Shown: one piece after another, positions 49,310-57,231 of the stretch
Position numbering within the stretch: position 1 is the stretch's first letter
Layout: each line of letters starts with the position of its first letter
Origin: Demequina sp. B12
GTDB lineage: Bacteria > Actinomycetota > Actinomycetes > Actinomycetales > Demequinaceae
Direction: 5' to 3'
Assembly: GCF_028823635.1 (NCBI RefSeq)
Contig: NZ_JAPEHU010000003.1
Span: forward strand, 1-64,000
DNA length: 64,000 bases
Notes under the pieces: generated by a model
The model's input: the letters and a program-made list of their open reading frames with translations, nothing else
Database searches by the model: none
Told to the model about the DNA's origin: nothing
Position numbers and translations under genes: made by a program

Positions 49310-49675
49310 ATGACGCAGCCCACCTCCTCCCCCGACTCTCTCGCCGACGCATCGGCCGCAGCCGCACGCGATATTGCGGAAGTAGGCGCCGCGGAACTTA
49401 TTACCACCGTAAGCGTTCACCTACTGAGCGCAGCCGCCTTGCGGTGTGGATTGGCTGAAGAGGGTGAGGAGCACAAGGACTTGGATGAAGCACGCGCGCT
49501 GATCAACGCGCTCGCTGGCCTCGTGACCGCGGCCGCTCCCGATCTAGGCAACACCCATGCACGCTCCCTGCGAGACGGTCTGCGGAGCGTACAGTTGGCG
49601 TTCCGGGAAGCTTCCGTATTCCCGGACGCACCGGGTGAGGGCCCGGGCGAGAAGTACACGGGGGCAGTGAGCTAG
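49310..49675 (+). CDS. DUF1844 protein
   Basis: 121-residue helical cytosolic protein with the DUF1844-like core [24 protein letters not shown] and [16 protein letters not shown]. Members sit next to infC in many actinobacteria, but their function is unknown. It is divergent from infC, starts behind AAGGAT, and its stop codon is followed directly by the ATG of the next gene. Confidence 0.8.
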   Translation: MTQPTSSPDSLADASAAAARDIAEVGAAELITTVSVHLLSAAALRCGLAEEGEEHKDLDEARALINALAGLVTAAAPDLGNTHARSLRDGLRSVQLAFREASVFPDAPGEGPGEKYTGAVS

Positions 49676-50626
49676 ATGAGTCAGACTCCTCACCAGGACG
49701 ATGCGGAAGACGCCACGGGCGTCGACGTCACCGACCCCGCTGAGGAGACAGCAGCCGAAGAGCGCGATGCGCGAGTTGAGGGCGCGGGCTCAAGCGAGGA
49801 CAGCGCTGGCGCAGATGATTCGGCTGATCCCCCCACTCCCACAGACCACGTGAGCGGATCCTCGGATCCCAACGAAACATCACAGCCATCCGTCTTTACT
49901 GGCGTGGATACCGATGACGCCGACGAAGCAGACGGGCTCGACGCGGATGACACCCGTGCGGATGATGCCGACGCGGATGACACTGCGGAGATCGCCCCCA
50001 TCACTGCGCCCACTATCCAAGGCGTACGTGCAACGGGCGCCATCCCCATCGTGGGCGACGCGATGCCTGTCACGGGTGCGGTTCCCGTCATCAGACCTAT
50101 CTATCCTCCCAAGAGTCGCACCCCGTGGATTGTCACCACGATCGTGTTGTTCCTTCTCCTCGCGGGTTCCGTGTATTTGGGCTGGCGGCTGTGGACCGTC
50201 AACGGCGAGTGGCAGGACTACTCAGATCAACTCACTCAAGCCAACTACGACCTGGGCGAGCAGATCGCTGCGGAGCAGCTCATCGTCACGCAGAAGGAGA
50301 ACGAGGTTGCGCTGCTGTCAGAGCAACTGTCGGCTTCAAACTCCAGGCTTCTCGATGTGTCCGCGGAGAAGGCCGATGCGCTCGACAACGACGCTTGGAA
50401 CCAACAGATCGTCGAGCAACAAGGGAACCAACTCAGTCTGGGCCAGGCTGCCACCGCGTCGCTGAACAGTTGCATCGACGGGCTTGAGAACCTCGTGGAG
50501 TACGTCTCTGCCCCCGAGGACGAGTACGACGCGGACCAAGTGCAAGACTATGCCGACGGTGTGGTGGAGCTCTGCGCCGCTGCGGACACCGCCACTCAGA
50601 ACTTCCAGAACGCGTTCACCCCATGA
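49676..50626 (+). CDS. Membrane-anchored coiled-coil protein
   Basis: 316-residue protein with a long acidic, disordered cytoplasmic N-terminus (residues 1-135, Asp/Glu/Ala/Thr repeats), one membrane helix (about 145-165, WIVTTIVLFLLLAGSVYLGW) and an extracytoplasmic coiled coil (about 175-245). Two cysteines near the end may form a disulfide. No family known. It is sandwiched and coupled between DUF1844 and a protease gene, so it may work with the protease. Confidence 0.6.
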   Translation: MSQTPHQDDAEDATGVDVTDPAEETAAEERDARVEGAGSSEDSAGADDSADPPTPTDHVSGSSDPNETSQPSVFTGVDTDDADEADGLDADDTRADDADADDTAEIAPITAPTIQGVRATGAIPIVGDAMPVTGAVPVIRPIYPPKSRTPWIVTTIVLFLLLAGSVYLGWRLWTVNGEWQDYSDQLTQANYDLGEQIAAEQLIVTQKENEVALLSEQLSASNSRLLDVSAEKADALDNDAWNQQIVEQQGNQLSLGQAATASLNSCIDGLENLVEYVSAPEDEYDADQVQDYADGVVELCAAADTATQNFQNAFTP

Positions 50627-51348
50627 ATCGTCGTCTGATTGCCGCCAGTCTCGCCGCCGTTCTCGCGCTATCCGGCTGTGCTGTGCTCCCGGCCGCGCCA
50701 GAGGCGTTGCCCACGGATTGGGTTCCCGAAGCAACGGTGGACCCCGACACCAATACTGCGGCGTTGTCCCCGGACGGATTCAACGCCGCACAGCGGATGA
50801 CGGTGCGGGTGCGCAACATCGAATGTCGGGGGGTGTCTACCGGCACGGGGTTTGCACTTGACGCATTCACGCTGGTCACGAACAGGCATGTCGTGGATCA
50901 CGCAAAGAACCTGCAGGTGTCGACCCACGACGGGCGACTCATCGACGTCGAAGCAGCCTCCGTCACGACGGTGGCAGACATCGCCATCATCACGACGGCA
51001 GCGTCCCTGGGCGGCGCATTTGCCGTCCGCGCGGAGGAAGACCCCGTCGAAGGTGACGCCATCACGGTGGTGGGATACCCCAATGGGGGTCGCCTCACCA
51101 CCACGGCCGGGGTGATCCTGGGCCCAGCGGATGATCCCATTGGGGGCGCCGTGGGCACGGTCCTCGCTACTACTGCAGTGGTGGAGCCCGGTTCCAGTGG
51201 GTCACCAGTATTGAATGCCGACGGTGAAGTCGTGGGGGTCGTCTATGCCAAGAACGACGCGGACCAGAGCTTTATTGTGCCGGTCTCCACGCTGAACAGT
51301 TTGCTGGCACAGCCGAGCCTTCTGGTTCCTGAATCAACCGGCTGCTAG
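50623..51348 (+). CDS. Trypsin-like serine protease lipoprotein
   Basis: 241-residue exported protease. The signal peptide ends in the lipobox LSGC near residue 19. The chymotrypsin/HtrA-type fold has the catalytic triad His in TNRHVVD (residue 89), Asp in VADIAII and Ser in PGSSGSPV near residue 195; there is no PDZ domain. Its ATG overlaps the stop of the coiled-coil gene by four nucleotides. Target unknown. Confidence 0.85.
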   Translation: MNRRLIAASLAAVLALSGCAVLPAAPEALPTDWVPEATVDPDTNTAALSPDGFNAAQRMTVRVRNIECRGVSTGTGFALDAFTLVTNRHVVDHAKNLQVSTHDGRLIDVEAASVTTVADIAIITTAASLGGAFAVRAEEDPVEGDAITVVGYPNGGRLTTTAGVILGPADDPIGGAVGTVLATTAVVEPGSSGSPVLNADGEVVGVVYAKNDADQSFIVPVSTLNSLLAQPSLLVPESTGC

Positions 51349-51367
51349 CGGACAACCGCGCTGTCTT

Positions 51368-52093
51368 CTAAGCCTGCGTCAACTTCACTTCGAGGCTGTC
51401 TACTCGTTGCGCAATCACATCTGACTGCGCGAGTTCTCGTTGGACTCTCTCCAGTACCGCGTCGACCTCGGGCCGTGTGAGTCCCGGGACCAGGGCCAAC
51501 ACCACCGCGATCTCCGCACCATCACCAGGACGAACGCTCACGCGGACGAGCGCCTCATCGACGCTGACAGCCTCAGTCACTGCGGTCGCAATGTCCTCAT
51601 GCACGGTGCCATCATCCACCGCAGGTCGCCATGGCTCGCCCTGTCCCAGAGCCCAGACGGCGGGACGCGGAACGAGGATCGTCTCCATCCCTGGGTTGAG
51701 GACCAGTGAGGACCACCCTTCCGCCACGGCGGCAAGCGCAGCCCGTGGCCCCTCGGCAGGGATAGGACGGGCATGAGCGTTCCATTGCTTCATCGCCTCG
51801 ACGTCGGTGAACACCGGGAGGGCCGCTCTGCCATCAGGCATTTGTACCGCCACGACACCCGTCGATGCCACAGCATCTTGTTCGAGTCCGTGACTGCCCA
51901 CAAATCGCTGCTCGCCCTTGGCAACAACGGGAATGAGAACCCGTGCGTACGCAAGGGCATCGACCACTTCTGTGAGGTGGGCATGCCCGTGCGAGTGCCG
52001 GATCAGCGACTGCGCCAAATGCGCGTCCGCGGTGCCGTCATCGTCCGCAAAGATCGACTCCGGAATCTCTTTCGAGTGCTCGCCCTCGCTCAT
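51368..52093 (-). CDS. SseB-family protein
   Basis: 241-residue protein with the SseB N-terminal domain: RVLIPVV, then the block GRAALPVFTDVEAMKQWN typical of these proteins, and an SseB C-terminal-like region after residue 150. Function unknown in this phylum. ATG at 52093 lies seven nucleotides behind TAGCAT, so the transcript is probably leaderless from this codon rather than from the ATG two codons upstream. It lies downstream of priA, a common actinobacterial pairing. Confidence 0.85.
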   Translation of the reverse strand: MSEGEHSKEIPESIFADDDGTADAHLAQSLIRHSHGHAHLTEVVDALAYARVLIPVVAKGEQRFVGSHGLEQDAVASTGVVAVQMPDGRAALPVFTDVEAMKQWNAHARPIPAEGPRAALAAVAEGWSSLVLNPGMETILVPRPAVWALGQGEPWRPAVDDGTVHEDIATAVTEAVSVDEALVRVSVRPGDGAEIAVVLALVPGLTRPEVDAVLERVQRELAQSDVIAQRVDSLEVKLTQA

Positions 52094-52100
52094 AGACATG

Positions 52101-52106
52101 ATGCTA
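52101..52106 (-). promoter_or_regulatory. -10 box of the SseB-family gene
   Basis: TAGCAT on the minus strand, exactly seven nucleotides before the ATG at 52093. The spacing matches the other leaderless starts in the window. Confidence 0.5.
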
Positions 52107-52168
52107 CGCGAGGTCGCCGACGCACGGCCGCGAAGCCGGGAAAGAGCCCTGAACTGACGCCGTCGAGG

Positions 52169-52906
52169 CTACGGGCGACCGGCGATGTCGAGGGCCTGCG
52201 GCAGGGTGAAGTTGCCGTTGTACAGCGCTTTACCCACGATGGCACCTTCAACGCCCACATCGATGAGTTCCCGTAGTGCGGCGATGTCGTCCAGGCTGGA
52301 GATTCCACCTGAGGCGACGACCGGGCGATCAGTGGCTTCGCATACTTGGCGAAGCAACTCGACGTTCGGTCCGGTGAGCATGCCGTCCTTCTTGACATCC
52401 GTGACCACGTAGCGCGCGCAGCCTTCAGAGTCGAGCCGTGCGAGAACATCCCACAGGTCTCCGCCGTCGCGAGTCCAACCACGGCCGGACAACGTGGTGC
52501 CGCGCACGTCAAGGCCGACGGCAACCCGGTCACCGTGCTTCGCGATCGCTGCCGCAGTCCACTCGGGGTTTTCGAGCGCAGCGGTGCCGATGTTCACCCG
52601 AGCGCAGCCGGTGGCGAGTGCACGTTCGAGGGACTCGTCGTCACGGATGCCACCGCTCATCTCGACCTTGATGTCCACGCTCTTGACGACGCGTTCAAGC
52701 AGGGCTGCGTTCTCGCCGCGTCCAAAAGCCGCGTCAAGGTCAACGAGGTGGATCCACTCAGCGCCGCCGTTGACCCAGTCCTGGGCAGCCGCGAGCGGGT
52801 CGCCATAGCTGGTCTCAGAACCGGCTTCTCCCTGCGTAAGGCGGACGGCCTGGCCGTCAGCAACGTCAACAGCAGGGAGCAGTTCAAGGCGGTTGGTCGC
52901 GGTCAT
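52169..52906 (-). CDS. priA: Bifunctional HisA/TrpF isomerase PriA
   Basis: 245-residue TIM barrel that isomerises ProFAR in histidine synthesis and, in actinobacteria, also PRA in tryptophan synthesis. Seen are [15 protein letters not shown] at the N-terminus with the first catalytic Asp, the phosphate loop [13 protein letters not shown], the second Asp region [14 protein letters not shown] and the second phosphate loop [10 protein letters not shown]. It is separated from hisH by the opposite-strand metal-resistance pair. TrpF activity is inferred from the phylum. Confidence 0.93.
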   Translation of the reverse strand: MTATNRLELLPAVDVADGQAVRLTQGEAGSETSYGDPLAAAQDWVNGGAEWIHLVDLDAAFGRGENAALLERVVKSVDIKVEMSGGIRDDESLERALATGCARVNIGTAALENPEWTAAAIAKHGDRVAVGLDVRGTTLSGRGWTRDGGDLWDVLARLDSEGCARYVVTDVKKDGMLTGPNVELLRQVCEATDRPVVASGGISSLDDIAALRELIDVGVEGAIVGKALYNGNFTLPQALDIAGRP

Positions 52907-53100
52907 GATCTCGCTTTCTCAGGAGTATCTTCCGTAGGTCACCTGTGGGGCACAGGGCCGATGCGGCTCCAAGGCTACCGCTACCCTCGCTCCCCGCTCG
53001 CCTCTGGCATCAGCGCTGAGCAGGGGGGCATCGCACTGACCTGGTATTTGATTCAGCATTTTCTGGACAGTTCATAGAATCCTGTACTAATGTGGCGGCC

Positions 53101-53475
53101 ATGACCACTCCCACGACTACGGGCGACACGGACACCGAGCACATCGCCCTGAGCGCTACGCCCACCCATACAGCGGCGCTCGCGCACTTGGGCCACGCCA
53201 TGTCGGACCCCACCCGTAGCGCAATTCTGCTCGCGCTACGCGACGGCGCTCAGTGCCCGGCCGACCTCGCTGAGGTGCTCGAGGTAAGCCGCCAGAAGAT
53301 GTCCAACCACCTGTCGACCTTGCGCGGCTGCGGGCTGGTGACCGTCGACAGGACGGGCAGACACGCCCACTACCACCTCGCACACGAGGATGTGGGGCGC
53401 GCCTTGGACGCCATGCTGACGCTCGCACTCTCTCTTGACCCCGACTGCTGCGACAACAAGGAATGCACCTGCTGA
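53101..53475 (+). CDS. ArsR/SmtB-family metal sensor (CmtR-like)
   Basis: 124-residue repressor. The winged helix (about residues 30-100) has LGHAMSDPTRSAILLALRDG and SRQKMSNHLSTLRGCGLV. CmtR of M. tuberculosis uses two Cys in SCLRGC plus a C-terminal Cys for Cd/Pb; here the first is Thr, while the end holds CCDNKECTC, so the metal site differs. It overlaps the efflux gene by one nucleotide. TACTAAT lies just upstream of the ATG. It should release DNA on metal binding. Confidence 0.85.
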   Translation: MTTPTTTGDTDTEHIALSATPTHTAALAHLGHAMSDPTRSAILLALRDGAQCPADLAEVLEVSRQKMSNHLSTLRGCGLVTVDRTGRHAHYHLAHEDVGRALDAMLTLALSLDPDCCDNKECTC

Positions 53476-54170
53476 TGGCTACCGCCACGCTCTCCCCCGC
53501 CCGCTCTGCTGTGCTGCGCCGACGCATCCGCTGGCTCGTCGGCGCCACGATCGTCTACAACACCGCCGAAGCTGCCATCGCACTCAGCGCAGGCGCTGTC
53601 GCGTCGTCCAGCGCACTGATCGGCTTTGGACTCGATTCGGTCGTCGAAGTGATGTCGGCCGCCGCGGTCGCCTGGCAGTTTTCCGCGCCCGACCCCACGA
53701 AGCGAGAACACCTGACCATGAGGATGATCGCGGTGGCGTTCTTCTCGCTCGCTGCAGTCGTGACGGCCGATGCTCTCCGCAGCCTGGTCTTTGGCGCGCC
53801 TCCCGAGACGTCCACCGTCGGCATCGTGCTCGCAGCCGTGTCACTGACCCTCATGCCAGCCGTCGCCTGGTGGGAGCGCCGCACTGGCAAGGAACTGGGA
53901 TCGTCAACCGCCATCGCGGACTCACGCCAACTTATCCTGTGCTCATACCTATCGGCCGCACTTCTCGTCGGACTGGTACTGAACTCCACCCTTGGCTGGT
54001 GGTGGGCTGACCCGCTCGCCGCCCTCTTCATCGCCGGCTTCGCCATCAAGGAGGGCCGCGAGGCGTGGCACGGCGACGGATGCTGCGCCACCTCCGGCGC
54101 ACTGCTCCACGGAGAGCTCAACGCGGACGGGTGTAGCGACGGATGCGCTGCCCCGTCGCCACAGCAATAG
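53475..54170 (+). CDS. CDF-type heavy-metal transporter
   Basis: 231-residue membrane protein of the cation diffusion facilitator kind with about six helices. The first metal-site helix shows GLDSVVEVMSA and the fifth shows ADSRQLILCSYLSA. The C-terminal tail is short and Cys-rich (GDGCC...DGCSDGC) rather than a full cytoplasmic domain. With the ArsR-type sensor in front (TGATG overlap) it should export a soft or borderline metal. The pair sits on the opposite strand inside the histidine cluster. Confidence 0.82.
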   Translation: MATATLSPARSAVLRRRIRWLVGATIVYNTAEAAIALSAGAVASSSALIGFGLDSVVEVMSAAAVAWQFSAPDPTKREHLTMRMIAVAFFSLAAVVTADALRSLVFGAPPETSTVGIVLAAVSLTLMPAVAWWERRTGKELGSSTAIADSRQLILCSYLSAALLVGLVLNSTLGWWWADPLAALFIAGFAIKEGREAWHGDGCCATSGALLHGELNADGCSDGCAAPSPQQ

Positions 54171-54174
54171 GGCT

Positions 54175-54834
54175 CTAGCCCAGGGTGGCGATCCAGTTCC
54201 TCAACAGCTGCAGGCCAGCCTCACCCGACTTCTCCGGGTGGAACTGGGTCGCCATCAGGGCGCCATTCTCGACCGCCGCGACAAAGCGGTCGGACTCCCC
54301 CTGTCTCCCCGCCTCTGACCATGTGACGAGCGGCGCAGCGAAACGTCCCGTGTCCTCGGTGGTGCCGAGCGGAAACTCACGCGCGGCATAGGAGTGAACG
54401 AAGTAGAAACGCTCGTCCTCGATACCAGCGAACAGTGCGGAACCTTGCGGAACCTCCACCGGTGCCCAGCCCATGTTCGGGACCACAGGGCTGCGGAGCC
54501 GCTCCACGACACCGGGCCACTGATCCAAACCTTCAGCTTCGACGCCGTGTTCAACACCACGCTCGAACATCACCTGGTGCCCCACGCAAATACCCAGAAC
54601 GGGGCGTCCTCCCGCGAGGCGGCGACCCACAATCTGGTCACCACGCACCTGCTTCAAACCCTGCATGACGGCTTCAAAGGCGCCCACGCCAGGCACCACC
54701 AACCCGTCGGAGTTCTCTGCAATGACTCGGTCGTCAGTCAGCACCACACGGGCGCCCACATGTTCGAGCGCGCGTACAGCGGAACGCACATTGCCGAAGC
54801 CGTAATCCAGGACAGTAACAAGCGGGGAACTCAC
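54175..54834 (-). CDS. hisH: Imidazole glycerol phosphate synthase glutaminase subunit
   Basis: 219-residue class I glutamine amidotransferase that feeds ammonia to HisF. The catalytic Cys is in [10 protein letters not shown] near residue 83 and the His-Glu pair in QFHPEKSG near residue 200. The GTG at 54834 lies seven nucleotides behind TAGACT, so the gene has its own leaderless promoter despite being close to the upstream ORF. hisF is not in the window. Confidence 0.95.
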   Translation of the reverse strand: MSSPLVTVLDYGFGNVRSAVRALEHVGARVVLTDDRVIAENSDGLVVPGVGAFEAVMQGLKQVRGDQIVGRRLAGGRPVLGICVGHQVMFERGVEHGVEAEGLDQWPGVVERLRSPVVPNMGWAPVEVPQGSALFAGIEDERFYFVHSYAAREFPLGTTEDTGRFAAPLVTWSEAGRQGESDRFVAAVENGALMATQFHPEKSGEAGLQLLRNWIATLG

Positions 54835-54841
54835 GCGAGTC

Positions 54842-54851
54842 AGTCTAGTGG
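54842..54851 (-). promoter_or_regulatory. hisH promoter with the CCACTAGACT element
   Basis: CCACTAGACT on the minus strand, with TAGACT as the -10 box seven nucleotides before the hisH GTG. The same decamer at the same spacing precedes hisC and hisD. Confidence 0.65.
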
Positions 54852-54867
54852 GGTCGAAGACACGGGT

Positions 54868-55476
54868 TCAGTCGTCGCCGGAACCGTCAGGATTCGGGTC
54901 CGATTCGCGCTTGTTCTTCTCCATCGCCTTGTAACGCTTCTTAGCGTCCTTGGCGGCACGGCGCAACTCCTTGAAGGCCTCCATCTTGCCCATGCGCGCT
55001 TCAAAAACCTTGCCCGGGTGGGTCATAGCGATCTCATCGACCGTTTGCACCCCGGTCATCAGCGTTTCCAGGACCCCGGGTGCGTTGTTGAGCGCGAGAC
55101 CCGGAGCAACCTTCCCGGCGTCCTCCCCCGCCATCCAGCGCCGAATCGTGATCTGTCCGGCACGGCGATCCATTTGCAGCACCGGCTGCGACTTCACAAA
55201 CGCGGACAACACACGTGCGGCGTGTGCGGACTTCTCGACAGTCGCCTCGTCCAGCATGACAAAAGCGCCAGCAGACGTCTCAATACAACGCCCTTGGACA
55301 TCGTTCAGTGAGCAGACCGCGGCAAGCAGGCGGCCGTTCGCGATGGGAGTGAAAACCGCAGCCACCGATTCCTCAACGTGGCGCCCCGACTCCCCCACAG
55401 GTTTCGCGTCCTCGAGGGAAGACAGGTCGTCGGGAATCTCAACACCCTCGGGGAGATCGTCACCGGACTGACTCAC
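54868..55476 (-). CDS. Hypothetical protein in the his cluster
   Basis: 202-residue cytosolic protein. The N-terminus is acidic, the centre has [17 protein letters not shown]-like packing with [17 protein letters not shown], and the C-terminus is a charged Lys/Arg/Glu helix. Proteins of this kind are often found between hisB and hisH in actinobacteria, but no function is known to me. Its GTG overlaps the hisB stop, so it is coupled to histidine genes. Confidence 0.65.
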   Translation of the reverse strand: MSQSGDDLPEGVEIPDDLSSLEDAKPVGESGRHVEESVAAVFTPIANGRLLAAVCSLNDVQGRCIETSAGAFVMLDEATVEKSAHAARVLSAFVKSQPVLQMDRRAGQITIRRWMAGEDAGKVAPGLALNNAPGVLETLMTGVQTVDEIAMTHPGKVFEARMGKMEAFKELRRAAKDAKKRYKAMEKNKRESDPNPDGSGDD

Positions 55477-56090
55477 AGCGCACCCTTAGTCGACGGAATG
55501 CCCTTGACCCGAGCATCGGCCGTCACCGCAAAACGCAACGCGCGTGCGAGGGCCTTGAACTGTGCTTCGACAATGTGATGCGGGTCGCGGCCCGCGAGCA
55601 CTCGCATGTGAACGCAGATGCCCGCGTGGTGAGCAATCGACTCCAGAGCGTGTCCGGTCAGCGAGCCCGCATAGTTGCCACCGATCAGGTGCGTGGCCTG
55701 GCCCACAGGTTCGCCAACGTGCACACAGTACGGACGGCCCGAGACATCAACAACACACTGCGCGAGCGCTTCATCGAGCGGCACCAAAGCATCACCAAAG
55801 CGCGAGATTCCCACCTTGTCACCCAAGGCCTGCTTCAGCGCCTCGCCGATGCAGATCGCCACGTCCTCGACCGTGTGGTGCGAGTCGATGTGAACGTCAC
55901 CCTTCGCATGCACGGTGAGGTTCATCAGCGAGTGCTTACCGAGCGCCGTGAGCATGTGGTCATAGAACGGCACACCGGTATCGATATCCGTCCGACCCTC
56001 GCCGTCCAGGTCCAGTTCCACCAGGACCTCAGACTCGCTTGTCTTGCGTTCGATACGGCCCGTCCGGGTTCCGGGTGCAGCGTCGCTCAT
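55473..56090 (-). CDS. hisB: Imidazoleglycerol-phosphate dehydratase
   Basis: Dehydrates IGP to imidazole acetol phosphate. The 205-residue monofunctional enzyme shows the metal-binding blocks [15 protein letters not shown] near residue 45 and [11 protein letters not shown] near residue 72, and the C-terminal repeat [14 protein letters not shown]-like [15 protein letters not shown], then [23 protein letters not shown] at 56090 overlaps the hisC stop by four nucleotides. Confidence 0.97.
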   Translation of the reverse strand: MSDAAPGTRTGRIERKTSESEVLVELDLDGEGRTDIDTGVPFYDHMLTALGKHSLMNLTVHAKGDVHIDSHHTVEDVAICIGEALKQALGDKVGISRFGDALVPLDEALAQCVVDVSGRPYCVHVGEPVGQATHLIGGNYAGSLTGHALESIAHHAGICVHMRVLAGRDPHHIVEAQFKALARALRFAVTADARVKGIPSTKGAL

Positions 56091-57181
56091 GCAGTGACCT
56101 CCATCAATGCGCTGCGGAACAGCGCCATCTCCGTTGCGGTGCCGATCGACACCCGCAACCATCCTTCGGGACCCGTGACGCGGATCAGAACACCGCGCGC
56201 CAACAAGCCCTCAAATACCTTCTCACGGTCTTCAAACGGCCCGAACAGTGCGAAGTTCGCATCAGTGTCAGCGACCGTATAGCCCTGCTCACGGAGCCAC
56301 TCGACGGTGTCGTCACGCTCGGCGCGAATCTCATCAACTTGGGCCTGCAGCTCGCGGTGATGCGCGAGTGCGGCCCGCGCAACCGCTTGCGTGACATCAC
56401 TGAGGTGGTACGGCAGGCGGACGACGCGCAGTGCGTCGATCACCGCTTCATGCGCCACCAGGTAGCCCAAGCGGCCGCCCGCGAGCGCGAATGCCTTCGA
56501 CATGGTGCGGCTCACCGCGAGGTTGGGGTGGTTGGGAATGATGCTTGCGGCACTAGGCACGCCTCGGCGCCGGAACTCCGCGTAGGCCTCGTCAATGACC
56601 AGCACGCATCCGCCGTCGACGTCTTCTGTCGCGGCGTACAACGCACGTACCTCATCGAGAGTGAGCGCTGTCCCAGTGGGGTTGTTGGGGCTAGCGACGA
56701 TGACGAGGCTGGGCTGCTGTGCGCGAATCTGCGCGGTGGCGGCCTCGATGTCAATGCTGAAGTCTTCGTTGCGAGGCACCGCGATGTACTCGGTGAGCGA
56801 GTCACGCGCATACTCCGGGTACATCGAGTACGTGGGGGCGAAGCTCATGATCGCGCGCCCTGGCCCGCCAAAGGCCTGGTGCAAGTGCAGCATGACTTCA
56901 TTGGACCCGTTCGCTGCCCAGATGTTCCGCGGCTCGACGAAGTCAACGTGGCTTTCCGCCGCCAGGTACGTTGCGAGGTCTTGACGCAACAGGGTGAAGT
57001 CGCGGTCGGGGTATCGGTTGAGCCCTTCCGCCGCTTTGCGCACAGCCTGACTGATGGCGTCGACCACCACCGGGGGCGGCGAGTATGGGTTCTCGTTGAC
57101 GTTCAGCCGGGCTGCCACGGTGAGTTGTGGCGCGCCATAGGGCTCGAGTCCCGCAAGATCGGGGCGCAAGGGCAAGGTCAT
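56087..57181 (-). CDS. hisC: Histidinol-phosphate aminotransferase
   Basis: 364-residue class I/II PLP enzyme. It has [17 protein letters not shown] near residue 30, the ASPNNPTGT cofactor loop near residue 160, DEAYAEF near residue 193 and the PLP lysine in [20 protein letters not shown] at 57181 lies seven nucleotides behind TAGACT, so transcription of hisC-hisB-orf starts here; recQ is divergent from the same 50-bp gap. In most actinobacteria hisC follows hisD directly. Confidence 0.95.
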   Translation of the reverse strand: MTLPLRPDLAGLEPYGAPQLTVAARLNVNENPYSPPPVVVDAISQAVRKAAEGLNRYPDRDFTLLRQDLATYLAAESHVDFVEPRNIWAANGSNEVMLHLHQAFGGPGRAIMSFAPTYSMYPEYARDSLTEYIAVPRNEDFSIDIEAATAQIRAQQPSLVIVASPNNPTGTALTLDEVRALYAATEDVDGGCVLVIDEAYAEFRRRGVPSAASIIPNHPNLAVSRTMSKAFALAGGRLGYLVAHEAVIDALRVVRLPYHLSDVTQAVARAALAHHRELQAQVDEIRAERDDTVEWLREQGYTVADTDANFALFGPFEDREKVFEGLLARGVLIRVTGPEGWLRVSIGTATEMALFRSALMEVTA

Positions 57182-57188
57182 GGCTGGA

Positions 57189-57198
57189 AGTCTAGTGG
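57189..57198 (-). promoter_or_regulatory. hisC promoter with the CCACTAGACT element
   Basis: CCACTAGACT on the minus strand with TAGACT seven nucleotides before the hisC ATG. Shared exactly with hisD and hisH. Confidence 0.65.
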
Positions 57199-57218
57199 GC
57201 CGTGTCGGAGCTAGCGCC

Positions 57219-57224
57219 TACGGT
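57219..57224 (+). promoter_or_regulatory. -10 box of recQ
   Basis: TACGGT, seven nucleotides before the ATG at 57232. It shares the 50-bp divergent gap with the hisC promoter. Confidence 0.4.
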
Positions 57225-57231
57225 GGTGGCC

